Shown here one piece after another: positions 1-6,327 of a DNA stretch of 6,327 nt. The translations under genes and the position numbers were made by a program. The notes beneath the pieces are model-generated. The model had not been told where the DNA came from, ran no database searches, and saw nothing but the letters and a program-made list of their open reading frames with translations. This stretch comes from Enterovirga sp. (GTDB taxonomy: Bacteria > Pseudomonadota > Alphaproteobacteria > Rhizobiales > Beijerinckiaceae). The stretch is taken from positions 1-6,327 of the forward strand of contig JAQGJZ010000429.1 of assembly GCA_028290385.1 (NCBI GenBank), written 5' to 3'. The stretch's first letter is position 1; the number at the start of each line of letters is the position of its first letter.

Positions 1-21
1 CGAACCGGCAAGGCACCGCGG

Positions 22-624
22 ATGTTCTTCAAGATTCTGGATCGGCTGGAGGAGATCATCATCTCCCTGCTGATCGGGGGTGCCACGATACTGATCTTCG
101 TGGCGGTGCTGCACCGGTACGGCAGCACCGTGCCGTTCCTGTTCCCCTACCTGCACGACATCGACATGACCTGGGCGCAGGAACTCTGCATCTACATGTT
201 CGTGTGGATGGCCAAGTTCGGTGCGGCCTACGGCGTGCGCCAGGGCGTCCATGTCGGCGTCGACGTGCTGGTGAACCGCCTCGGCGTGAACCACCGCGGC
301 AAGGTGATCCTGTTCGGCCTGTTCGCCGGCGCCGTGTTCACCGGCATCATCGCGATGCTGGGCGCGTCCTTCGTGTGGGATCTGTCGGAGACTGACAGCC
401 GCTCCAACGACCTCGAAGCGCCGAAGTGGATCGTCTACCTGGCCATCCCGCTCGGCTCCGGGCTGATGTGCTTCCGCTTCCTCCAGGTCGCCTGGGGCTT
501 CTGGCGGACGGGCGAGCTGCCGCACCACGATCCCGGGCATGTGGAGGGCGTGGTCGAAAGCCCCCAGGCAGCGCGCGATCTCGCCGCCGAGGAACTCCGC
601 GACGCCCCGAGGCCCGCCCGATGA
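22..624 (+). CDS. dctQ: TRAP transporter small permease subunit (DctQ family)
   Basis: Small integral membrane subunit of a tripartite ATP-independent periplasmic (TRAP) transporter. It pairs with the large permease DctM in the inner membrane, where solute delivered by a periplasmic binding protein is imported with an ion gradient. The 200-residue product shows four hydrophobic segments at about residues 12-32, 52-70, 94-116 and 135-157, the DctQ topology. The stretch after the first loop, TWAQELCIYMFVWMAKFGAA (50-69) followed by a G-V-R-x-G-x-H-V-x-V-D pattern (71-81), is the recognisable family signature. A hydrophilic His/Pro/Glu-rich tail of about 40 residues follows the last helix. The ATG at 22 was chosen because the first helix begins about ten residues later and an AAGG lies 8 nt upstream; the frame is open to the window edge, so a start further left cannot be excluded. 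The stop overlaps the dctM start (ATGA). The family call is firm; the substrate is unknown. Confidence 0.93.
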   Translation: MFFKILDRLEEIIISLLIGGATILIFVAVLHRYGSTVPFLFPYLHDIDMTWAQELCIYMFVWMAKFGAAYGVRQGVHVGVDVLVNRLGVNHRGKVILFGLFAGAVFTGIIAMLGASFVWDLSETDSRSNDLEAPKWIVYLAIPLGSGLMCFRFLQVAWGFWRTGELPHHDPGHVEGVVESPQAARDLAAEELRDAPRPAR

Positions 625-1943
625 ACGCTGCCATCATCTTCGGGCTGCTCGTCGCGCTCATGCTGACGGGCATGCCGATCTCGATCGCGCTCGGCCTGAC
701 CGTGCTGACTTTCGTGTTCGCGCTGACCACGGTTCCGATCGAGGCGGTGGCGCTCAAGCTGTTCACCGGGATCGAGAATTTCGAGATCATGGCGATCCCG
801 TTCTTTATCCTGTCCGGCAATTTCCTCACCCATGGCGGGGTCGCCCGCCGGATGATCGACTTCGCCACCTCGATGATCGGCCATTGGCCCGGGGGCCTGG
901 GCCTGGCCGGCGTCATGGCCTGCGCGCTGTTCGCGGCGGTGTCTGGCTCCAGCCCGGCGACCGTGGTGGCGATCGGCTCGATCATCCTGCCGGCCATGGT
1001 GGCGCAGGGTTTTCCAAAGCGGTTCGGCGCCGGCGTGATCACGACCTCAGGCGCTCTGGGGATCCTGATCCCGCCCTCGATCGTGATGGTCATGTATTGC
1101 GTCGCGACCTCGGGCTCGATCGTGATGGGGCCGGGGGGCGAGCGGGTCTCTTCGGCCTCGGTCGGCCAGATGTTCATCGCGGGCGTGGTGCCGGGATTGA
1201 TCCTCGCCACCATGCTGGGCGTGACCACCTGGTGGCGGGCCTGGAAGAACGATTATCCGCGCCTGCCTCGTGCCACCTGGGCCGAGCGCCTCGCCGCCTT
1301 GCGGAAATCCTTCTGGGGATTGTCGCTGATCGTCCTGGTTCTCGGCGGCATCTATGGCGGCTTCTTTACGCCGACCGAGGCCGCGGCCGTTTCGGCCGTG
1401 TACGCCTTCATCATCGCGGTCTTCGTCTATCGGGACATGGGCCTTCGCGACGTGCCGAAGGTGCTGCTCGCCTCGGCCAACATGAGCGCGATGCTCCTCT
1501 ACATCATCACGAACGCGGTCCTGTTCTCGTTCGTCATGACCTCCGAGCAGATCCCGCAGGCGATGGTGGGCTGGATCACGGATGCGGGCGTCGGCTGGGT
1601 CACGTTCCTGCTGCTCGTGAACGTTCTCTTGCTGGTGGCCGGCAACGTGATGGAGCCCTCCTCCATCGTCCTGATCACGGCGCCGATCTTGTTCCCGATC
1701 GCCGCGAAGCTCGGCATCGATCCCGTTCATTTCGGGATCATGATCGTGGTCAACATGGAGGTCGGCATGTGCCACCCCCCGGTCGGGCTGAACCTTTATG
1801 TCGCATCCGGAATCACCCGGATGGGCATCACGGAGCTGACGGTCGCGGTCTGGCCCTGGCTGCTGACAATGCTCGTGTTCCTGGCGATCGTGACCTACAT
1901 TCCGGCCATCTCGCTCTGGCTCCCGCGCCTGCTCGGGATGTAA
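621..1943 (+). CDS. dctM: TRAP transporter large permease subunit (DctM family)
   Basis: Large, substrate-translocating permease of the TRAP transporter (IT superfamily), inner membrane, about a dozen hydrophobic segments over 440 residues, a normal length for DctM. Family motifs are present: the SGSSPATVVAIGSIILP stretch at about 108-124, GALGILIPPSI at 144-154, the GGFFTPTEAAAVSAVYAF segment at 246-263, GNVMEPSSIVLI at 341-352 and EVGMCHPPVGLNLYV at 380-394. The start is the ATG at 621, inside the ATGA overlap with the dctQ stop, with a GAGG 8 nt upstream; the open frame extends further left to 426, but that part is only a shadow of dctQ. The overlap implies translational coupling, fitting 1:1 production of the two membrane subunits. 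The sequence resembles the C4-dicarboxylate DctM branch (known from Rhodobacter capsulatus and Pseudomonas aeruginosa), but substrate choice is set largely by the binding protein, which is absent here. Confidence 0.95.
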   Translation: MNAAIIFGLLVALMLTGMPISIALGLTVLTFVFALTTVPIEAVALKLFTGIENFEIMAIPFFILSGNFLTHGGVARRMIDFATSMIGHWPGGLGLAGVMACALFAAVSGSSPATVVAIGSIILPAMVAQGFPKRFGAGVITTSGALGILIPPSIVMVMYCVATSGSIVMGPGGERVSSASVGQMFIAGVVPGLILATMLGVTTWWRAWKNDYPRLPRATWAERLAALRKSFWGLSLIVLVLGGIYGGFFTPTEAAAVSAVYAFIIAVFVYRDMGLRDVPKVLLASANMSAMLLYIITNAVLFSFVMTSEQIPQAMVGWITDAGVGWVTFLLLVNVLLLVAGNVMEPSSIVLITAPILFPIAAKLGIDPVHFGIMIVVNMEVGMCHPPVGLNLYVASGITRMGITELTVAVWPWLLTMLVFLAIVTYIPAISLWLPRLLGM

Positions 1944-1952
1944 ACGGGCGGC

Positions 1953-3089
1953 ATGTCGGAACCCGCAAGTCATCGGCCGCTCGAAGGCCTGCTCGTCGTC
2001 GCGCTCGAACAGGCGGTCGCGGCCCCATACTGCTCGTCGCGCCTGGCGGATGCGGGTGCGCGGGTCATCAAGATCGAGCGTCCGGAGGGCGATTTCGCCC
2101 GGGGCTACGACAAAGCGGTGAACGGGCTCGCCAGCTATTTCGTCTGGCTGAACCGCGGCAAGGAGAGCCTCGTCGCCGACATCAAGGAGCCGGGAGACGC
2201 CGCCCTGCTGCACCGCGTCCTCGATCGCGCTGACGTGTTCATCCAGAACCTGGCGCCCGGCGCGGCCGCGCGCGCCGGCTTCGGATCGGTCGCCCTCCGG
2301 GCGCGCTACCCGCGGCTGATCACCGTCGACATCTCGGGCTATGGCACCGGCCATTCCTACGCGGACATGAAGGCCTACGATCTGCTGGTTCAGGCCGAGA
2401 GCGGGCTCGCCGCAATCACGGGCCACCCGGCCGGGCCGGGGCGTGTCGGGGTCTCAGTGTGCGACATCGCCTGCGGGATGGCTGCGCATTCCGCGATCCT
2501 GGAAGCCCTGATCGGCCGCATGCGAACGGGCCAGGGCGCGGCCCTGGAGGTCAGCCTCTTCGACGGCATGGCCGACTGGATGAACGTGCCGCTCCTTTAT
2601 TTCGAGGGAACCGGGCAAGCGCCCAAGCGGGTCGGCCTCGCCCACCCGTCGATCTGCCCCTACGGCGCCTTCGAGACGGCCGAGGGCAGCCTCGTCCTGA
2701 TCTCGATCCAGAACGAGCGCGAGTGGAAGGCGTTCTGCGCCGCGGTGCTTGGGGATGCCGAACTGCCGTCCCGCCCTGGCTTCGAGAGCAACAGCGCACG
2801 CGTGGCGAATCGCAGCGAGGTCGATGCCGTGGTCGCGGCCGCCTTCCGGGCGATGTCTCGGGATGAGGCGGCGCAGCGGCTCAACGGCTCGCGCACCGCG
2901 TTCGGCTTCGTGAATGTGGTTGCTGACCTCGTGCACCACCCTGCCCTTCGGCGTGTCGACGTCGCGACGTGCGCCGGCCCGGCCTCGATTGTCGCTCCTC
3001 CGGCCCTGATCGACGGGGAAGCCCGGCGGCTCGGTGCCGTGCCCGACGTCGGGGAGCACAGCGGCGCTATCCGGGCCGAGTTCGGCTAG
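1953..3089 (+). CDS. Class III CoA-transferase, CaiB/BaiF family
   Basis: Cytosolic enzyme that moves coenzyme A from a donor thioester (often succinyl-CoA) to a carboxylic acid. At 378 residues it is at the short end for the family (about 380-430). Family features include the N-terminal block LEGLLVVALEQAVAAPYCSS (10-29) followed by LADAGARVIKIERPEGDFAR (31-50), the LNRGKESLVADIK strand (66-78), the PRLITVDISGYG segment (120-131), AYDLLVQAESGL (141-152) and the helix with RTGQGAALEVSLFDGMADWM (191-210). By comparison with formyl-CoA transferase, the catalytic aspartate that forms the acyl anhydride is probably D171 in VCDIACGM. The ATG at 1953 is 9 nt after the dctM stop, with only a weak GGGCGG before it, so reinitiation after dctM is likely. 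The protein looks closest to the subgroup containing itaconate/mesaconate-type CoA-transferases, but that is memory of family style and not proof. Its stop is shared in a CTAG with the convergent kinase gene. Confidence 0.92.
   Translation: MSEPASHRPLEGLLVVALEQAVAAPYCSSRLADAGARVIKIERPEGDFARGYDKAVNGLASYFVWLNRGKESLVADIKEPGDAALLHRVLDRADVFIQNLAPGAAARAGFGSVALRARYPRLITVDISGYGTGHSYADMKAYDLLVQAESGLAAITGHPAGPGRVGVSVCDIACGMAAHSAILEALIGRMRTGQGAALEVSLFDGMADWMNVPLLYFEGTGQAPKRVGLAHPSICPYGAFETAEGSLVLISIQNEREWKAFCAAVLGDAELPSRPGFESNSARVANRSEVDAVVAAAFRAMSRDEAAQRLNGSRTAFGFVNVVADLVHHPALRRVDVATCAGPASIVAPPALIDGEARRLGAVPDVGEHSGAIRAEFG
3086..3089. other. Convergent gene junction: one CTAG holds both stop codons
   Basis: The palindrome CTAG gives TAG to the CoA-transferase on the + strand (3087-3089) and TAG to the histidine kinase on the - strand (3086-3088). 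The two genes therefore overlap tail to tail by 4 nt, with no intergenic space. I see no hairpin with a T-run here that could stop transcription from either side, so any terminator must lie inside the opposing coding sequence or be Rho-dependent. Confidence 0.95.
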
Positions 3090-4522
3090 GTCTCGACCGG
3101 CACGAAGACCGAACCCTCGTCCGGCAACCGCGCTTCGACGGTGCAGACCACGCCCTCGGGATCAAAGGTCAGCTGAACCTGCCCGCCGAGGTCGGTCGCA
3201 AGGCTCCGCTCGATGAGTCGCGAACCGAAGCCGCGTCGCTCCGGCTGGCGAACGGGCGGCCCGCCTCGCTCGGCCCAGCGCAGGTGAAGGTTGGTCGGAG
3301 GCCCGGACATCGTGGACCAGGCGATCTCGACGGAGCCGGTCGGGCTGGACAGCGCCCCATACTTCACCGCGTTTGTCGCAAGTTCCTGCAGAGCCATGGC
3401 CAGAGCCAGGGCCGTCTGCGGGCTGAGCCGCACGTTGACGCCCTCGATCCGGAAGCGTCCGCCGGGACCGGCATAAGGGTTCGCGGCACCCTCAACGATC
3501 TCCCGGAGGCTGGCGCCGGCCCAGTTCTCACGTGTGAGCACGTTGTGCGCCCGCGAGAGCGCCAGCAGACGTTCCTCGAAGGCCGCCGAAGCCTCCTGCG
3601 TCGTGCGCGCGGTCCGCATGGAGTTGGCGGCGATCGATTGAACCGTCGCCAGGGTGTTCTTGACCCGGTGGTTGAGCTCGTTGATCAGCAGTCGCTGCCG
3701 CTGCTGCGCCAGGGCCCTCTCGGTGACGTCGCGGTGCGCGCCGACCAGGCGAATCGCCTTCCCGGAGGAATCGCGCTCGATCTCGGCGGTCGCCGCGATC
3801 CAGCGCACCTCGCCGTCCGAGGGTCTCACGATCCGATACTCGGCTTCGTAGCGGCGGGCGTCTCCGTGAACAGTCTCGCGGAACTCGCGCTGTGTCTGCT
3901 CGCGATCGTCCGGATGGATCCGCCGAACCCAGGCTTCATGCGGCTCGTTCTCGGCCTCGGGAGGCAGGCCGTGCAGACGGAGGTATTCGGGCGACCGTCG
4001 ATTGTTGAAGCCGTCGCGAAGGTCGACCTGCAGGCCTCCTACGCCTGCGATCCTTTGGACATGCGCGAGTTCCGTCTCGCGCTGCCGCAACGCGGCCTCG
4101 GCTCTCCGACGTTCGGTCACGTCTCGGAAAGCGATCCCGAGGCCCTCCGGCAGCGGGAACAGGCGGCCCGCAATCAGCCGGCCGGGGCGGACGATGGAAT
4201 CGGCTTCGACGAGCCTCGGCGTGCGCGTTTCCATCACCTCGACGAAGTGGTGGGCTGCCTCGTCGTGCGGACCGATCCCAAGGAGCTCCCAGAGGCTCCT
4301 CCCGATCGCATCATCCCGGCCGATGCCGAAATGCTCCTCCGCGCCGCGGTTGAACACCGCAACACGCCAATCGGGGTCGACGGCGTAGAACGCATCCTCG
4401 ATGCCGTCGAGGATTGCGACCAGCAGTTTTCTGCTGACCGTCACTGCCGGTCCCGCCGAAGCTTCGCAGTCATGGCCCTCGCTTAACCGGAACGGCAGCA
4501 TTCGCAAGCTGCTGCTGCTCAC
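3086..4522 (-). CDS. Soluble PAS-PAS sensor histidine kinase, HWE/HisKA_2 type
   Basis: Probable cytoplasmic sensor kinase of 478 residues; no membrane segment or signal peptide is visible. Order: a first PAS at about 33-136 ending in AFRDVTERRRAE, a short helical linker (about 137-155), a second PAS/PAC at about 156-269 ending in VGAHRDVTERALAQ, then the kinase core. The phosphoacceptor is H285 in INELNHRVKNTLATVQSIA (280-298), typical of the HWE/HisKA_2 group. The ATP-binding part has an N-box ALQELATNAVKYGALS (377-392), the W-x-E motif as W416-A-E418, and a glycine box RRGFGSRLIERSL (429-441). The N-box carries Gln379 where HWE kinases usually have His. The start is uncertain: GTG at 4522 gives the longest form without a clear Shine-Dalgarno; ATG at 4501 and GTG at 4444 are alternatives that keep both PAS domains. 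No response regulator is adjacent, so partner and signal are unknown. Confidence 0.9.
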   Translation of the reverse strand: MSSSSLRMLPFRLSEGHDCEASAGPAVTVSRKLLVAILDGIEDAFYAVDPDWRVAVFNRGAEEHFGIGRDDAIGRSLWELLGIGPHDEAAHHFVEVMETRTPRLVEADSIVRPGRLIAGRLFPLPEGLGIAFRDVTERRRAEAALRQRETELAHVQRIAGVGGLQVDLRDGFNNRRSPEYLRLHGLPPEAENEPHEAWVRRIHPDDREQTQREFRETVHGDARRYEAEYRIVRPSDGEVRWIAATAEIERDSSGKAIRLVGAHRDVTERALAQQRQRLLINELNHRVKNTLATVQSIAANSMRTARTTQEASAAFEERLLALSRAHNVLTRENWAGASLREIVEGAANPYAGPGGRFRIEGVNVRLSPQTALALAMALQELATNAVKYGALSSPTGSVEIAWSTMSGPPTNLHLRWAERGGPPVRQPERRGFGSRLIERSLATDLGGQVQLTFDPEGVVCTVEARLPDEGSVFVPVET

Positions 4523-4567
4523 GGTCTCGGGAACGAGCTGCCATTTGGGATCCCGGGCGTGAGACCG
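4522..4567. repeat. Inverted repeat spanning the gap in front of the kinase gene
   Basis: A perfect 7-bp inverted repeat, CGGTCTC at 4522-4528 and GAGACCG at 4561-4567, encloses 32 nt. Its left arm includes a base of the kinase GTG start codon (4520-4522) and its right arm ends 20 nt before the DUF350 stop. A competing inner pairing, CGGGA at 4528-4532 with TCCCG at 4551-4555, and a GGGATCCC palindrome at 4547-4554 lie inside. It could be an operator, an RNA structure that hides the kinase start, or chance in GC-rich DNA. There is no T-run, so it is a poor intrinsic terminator. Confidence 0.35.
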
Positions 4568-4586
4568 CCTGGGGCGCGAGGCCGCC

Positions 4587-4985
4587 TCAGGTCATCGATG
4601 CGGCGTTGATGACGCCAGCCGCAAGCGAGGCCGCGCCCAGGAACAGAGCGGCCGAGAGTTCCCCGGCCGCAATGCGTTCCGAGAGGCGGGGCACCGCAAG
4701 GCGTACCAGCCAGTAGACGAGGACCTGGACGGCGATCGCGACCAGCCCCCAGATCAGGCAGTCCATCACCGATGCGGCCCGCGTGATTGCGCTGGACAGC
4801 GGAAGCGCGAAACCGATTAGCGAAAGACCGAGCGCCAGCGCGGCCGACACCACATTCTGACGAATCAGCGCGAATTCGTTGTGTGCTGTCGCCACCGTGT
4901 AGATGACGAAATAGAGCGCTACGAGCCCCAGTGCCGTGCCGAAATAGATGAAGAAGCTCTGAAGACTTGCCATTGCTGCGCTCAC
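4587..4985 (-). CDS. DUF350 family (YjfL-like) inner-membrane protein
   Basis: A 132-residue, strongly hydrophobic protein with four predicted membrane segments at about 8-30, 46-66, 74-98 and 108-128. They are arranged as two similar two-helix halves, as is usual in DUF350. The family pattern is visible in the loop H35-N-E-F-A-L-I-R-Q-N after helix 1 and in the closing stretch ERIAAGELSAALFLGAASLA (103-122) followed by GVINAASMT, with the characteristic small-residue-rich last helix and I-N-A-A end. The function of the family is not established; members occur in envelope-related and toxic-oxyanion-related gene clusters, but nothing here fixes a role. The start is the GTG at 4985 because AGGAGG lies 5 nt upstream; the ATG at 4973 would leave a 17-nt spacing. 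The gene sits 62 nt after pyrG and 64 nt before the kinase on the same strand, so cotranscription is possible. Confidence 0.85.
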   Translation of the reverse strand: MSAAMASLQSFFIYFGTALGLVALYFVIYTVATAHNEFALIRQNVVSAALALGLSLIGFALPLSSAITRAASVMDCLIWGLVAIAVQVLVYWLVRLAVPRLSERIAAGELSAALFLGAASLAAGVINAASMT

Positions 4986-4990
4986 CTAGC

Positions 4991-4996
4991 CCTCCT
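4991..4996 (-). promoter_or_regulatory. Strong ribosome binding site of the DUF350 gene
   Basis: AGGAGG on the - strand, a full match to the anti-Shine-Dalgarno core, with 5 nt before the GTG at 4985-4983. It decides the start in favour of GTG over the in-frame ATG twelve nt further in, and it shows this small gene is actively translated in its own right. Confidence 0.85.
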
Positions 4997-5020
4997 GGTT
5001 GCTGCCGCGGAACTTAGCCG

Positions 5021-5032
5021 CGCCCGCGGGCG
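5021..5032. repeat. GC-only 12-bp palindrome between pyrG and the DUF350 gene
   Basis: CGCCCGCGGGCG is a perfect 12-bp palindrome inside the 62-nt gap (4986-5047) after the pyrG stop. Next to it, CGCGG at 5006-5010 can pair with CCGCG at 5018-5022 around a 7-nt loop. Neither is followed by a T-run, so an intrinsic terminator is not supported. Such palindromes arise readily in DNA this GC-rich; a role as a protein site or RNA stabiliser after pyrG is possible but unproven. I saw no convincing promoter boxes in the gap. Confidence 0.25.
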
Positions 5033-5047
5033 GGCGATATTGCGCGG

Positions 5048-6327
5048 CTACACCAACCGGGATTTCTCCAGGGCCGCGCCGATGAAGCTGGTGAAGAGCG
5101 GGTGCGGTTCGAGCGGGCGCGACTTCAGCTCCGGGTGGAACTGGACCCCAATGAACCAGGGGTGATCCTCGTATTCGACGATCTCAGGGAGCAGGCCATC
5201 CGGCGACAGGCCGGAGAAGATGAGCCCCTTCGCCTCCAGCTGGTCGCGGTACTCCATATTCACCTCGTACCGGTGCCGGTGACGCTCGGAGATCTCGGCC
5301 GCACCGTAGATCTGCGCGACCTTGCTGCCCTGCCGAAGCCGGGCCGCGTAGGCGCCGAGCCGCATCGAGCCGCCGAGATCGCCGTTGGCCTGGCGCTGCT
5401 CGAGCTCGTTGCCGCGCAGCCACTCGGTCAGGAGCCCGACCACCGGTTCTGCCGTCGGTCCGAACTCGGTCGAGCTCGCATCCGGAACGCCGGCGAGCGA
5501 GCGCGTGGCCTCGACGACCGCCATCTGCATGCCGAAGCAGATGCCGAGATAAGGAACCTTGCGCTCCCGCGCGAACCGCGCCGCCCGGATTTTGCCCTCA
5601 CTGCCGCGCGCCCCGAACCCGCCGGGAACCAGGATGCCCCCGACCCCTTCAAGGAACGGCGCGGGATCCTCCCGCTCGAAGATCTCGCTCTCGATCCACT
5701 CGAGATGCACCTTCACGCGATTGGCGATGCCGCCGTGGTTCAGCGCCTCGATCAGCGACTTATAGGCGTCCTTCAGCCCGGTGTACTTGCCGACGACCGC
5801 GATCTTCACCTCGCCTTCGGGGTTCTTGACCGTGTTCGCGATCGCCGCCCAGGGGGCGAGATTCGGCTCGCGCGCGCTTCGCACGCCGAAGATGCGCAGA
5901 ACCTCGTCGTCGAGGCCGGCCGCGTGATAGGCGAGCGGCACTTCATAGATGGACGCGACGTCGCGTGCCTCAATGACTGCGCTTTCGCGCACGTTGCAGA
6001 ACAGGGCGAGCTTGCGCCGCTCATCGCGCGGGATCTCGCGGTCGCAGCGGCAGAGCAGGACATCCGCCTGGATGCCGATGGAGCGCAGCTCGGCTACCGA
6101 ATGTTGTGTCGGCTTCGTCTTCAGCTCGCCTGCGGACGGGATGAACGGCAGCAGCGTGAGGTGCAGGTAGAGCGCCTGGCCCCGATCGAGCTCCTGCCCA
6201 AGCTGACGGATCGCCTCGAAAAACGGCAGCCCCTCGATGTCGCCAACCGTGCCGCCGATCTCGACGAGCACGAAATCGACGCCCGAGTTCCCTTCGAGAA
6301 CGAATTCCTTGATGGCGTTGGTGACGT
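5048..6327 (-). CDS. pyrG: CTP synthase, C-terminal part (5' end outside the window)
   Basis: Glutamine-hydrolysing CTP synthase, which makes CTP from UTP with ATP and ammonia from glutamine, the last step of de novo pyrimidine nucleotide synthesis, in the cytosol. The window shows 425 residues; the frame runs off the right edge, and about 117 N-terminal residues, including the ATP P-loop, are missing compared with the usual 540 or so. Visible synthetase motifs are [17 protein letters not shown] (19-35 of the fragment), [18 protein letters not shown] (69-86) and [14 protein letters not shown]. The class I glutaminase domain follows, with [13 protein letters not shown], the [12 protein letters not shown] oxyanion region, the nucleophile cysteine in [10 protein letters not shown] (C263 of the fragment) and the catalytic pair in GVQFHPE (H397, E399). 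It also has the HRHRYEVN motif and ends in a typical ALEKSRLV. The GTG at 6271 is internal (the Val of VLVEIGG), not the start. The domain looks intact and functional. Confidence 0.98.
   Translation of the reverse strand, partial: VTNAIKEFVLEGNSGVDFVLVEIGGTVGDIEGLPFFEAIRQLGQELDRGQALYLHLTLLPFIPSAGELKTKPTQHSVAELRSIGIQADVLLCRCDREIPRDERRKLALFCNVRESAVIEARDVASIYEVPLAYHAAGLDDEVLRIFGVRSAREPNLAPWAAIANTVKNPEGEVKIAVVGKYTGLKDAYKSLIEALNHGGIANRVKVHLEWIESEIFEREDPAPFLEGVGGILVPGGFGARGSEGKIRAARFARERKVPYLGICFGMQMAVVEATRSLAGVPDASSTEFGPTAEPVVGLLTEWLRGNELEQRQANGDLGGSMRLGAYAARLRQGSKVAQIYGAAEISERHRHRYEVNMEYRDQLEAKGLIFSGLSPDGLLPEIVEYEDHPWFIGVQFHPELKSRPLEPHPLFTSFIGAALEKSRLV

Noticed and set aside
1..21. Possible end of an upstream gene such as dctP
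   Set aside because: Only 21 nt are visible, with no stop codon or recognisable peptide, so no gene can be supported.
426..620. N-terminal extension of the dctM frame before the ATG at 621
   Set aside because: This part is Arg/Pro-rich, overlaps dctQ entirely, and DctM family proteins start at the hydrophobic segment encoded from 621.
1110..1167. Loop in DctM (residues about 164-182, with GPGGERVSSASVG) that looked like an insertion
   Set aside because: Comparable loops occur, as far as I recall, in the C4-dicarboxylate DctM branch, and the frame and flanking motifs are intact, so it is normal variation.
539..2233. 564-codon + strand frame across dctQ, dctM and the CoA-transferase
   Set aside because: It runs in an alternative frame through three recognised genes and encodes an Arg/Asp/Gly-rich product, a composition artefact.
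1047..2426. 459-codon - strand frame across dctM and the CoA-transferase
   Set aside because: It spans two well-supported + strand genes and their junction, and its product is Arg/Asp/His-rich without domain signals.
2969..4486. Long open frame of 505 codons on the + strand opposite the histidine kinase
   Set aside because: The - strand frame carries clear PAS, phosphoacceptor and ATPase motifs. The + strand product is Arg/Gly/Pro-rich with no recognisable domain, as expected for an antisense frame in GC-rich DNA with few stops.
4986..5047. Intrinsic terminator after pyrG
   Set aside because: GC-rich palindromic sequence is present but no T-run follows on the - strand, and the DUF350 ribosome binding site lies in the same gap.

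Overview
This is a GC-rich stretch of what looks like an alphaproteobacterial chromosome. Hyphomicrobiales, for example a Methylobacterium-like organism, is my best guess. The grounds are the strong G/C preference at third codon positions, an HWE-type sensor histidine kinase (a family concentrated in Alphaproteobacteria), and the style of the TRAP transporter and CoA-transferase proteins. The genus is inference only.

Layout: the window holds two gene blocks that converge at about 3086-3089. The left block (+ strand, 22-3089) is a tight operon of three genes. dctQ (TRAP small permease) overlaps dctM (TRAP large permease) by 4 nt, and after a 9-nt gap comes a class III (CaiB/BaiF) CoA-transferase. 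The solute-binding subunit DctP is not in the window and may lie upstream of position 1. The right block (- strand, 6327 down to 3086) is, in transcription order, the C-terminal three quarters of pyrG (CTP synthase, cut by the window edge), a small DUF350 membrane protein, and a soluble two-PAS HWE-family histidine kinase. The gaps between them are 62 and 64 nt. The last genes of the two blocks share a CTAG tetranucleotide that supplies both stop codons.

How the genes may work together: the left block reads as an uptake-and-activation cassette. A TRAP carrier imports a dicarboxylate-like acid using the ion gradient, and the CoA-transferase moves CoA onto the acid (or an acid derived from it) for catabolism. 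The substrate cannot be read from sequence; C4 or C5 dicarboxylates are plausible. In the right block, pyrG is housekeeping pyrimidine synthesis. Its link to the DUF350 protein and the kinase may be positional only. No response regulator sits beside the kinase, so it is an orphan here.

I found no tRNA, rRNA, CRISPR array, insertion sequence or phage gene. All long stretches are accounted for by genes. I see no strong case for a wholly new system. The best leads are the transporter/CoA-transferase coupling, the N-box substitution in the HWE kinase, and an inverted repeat that fills the gap in front of that kinase.
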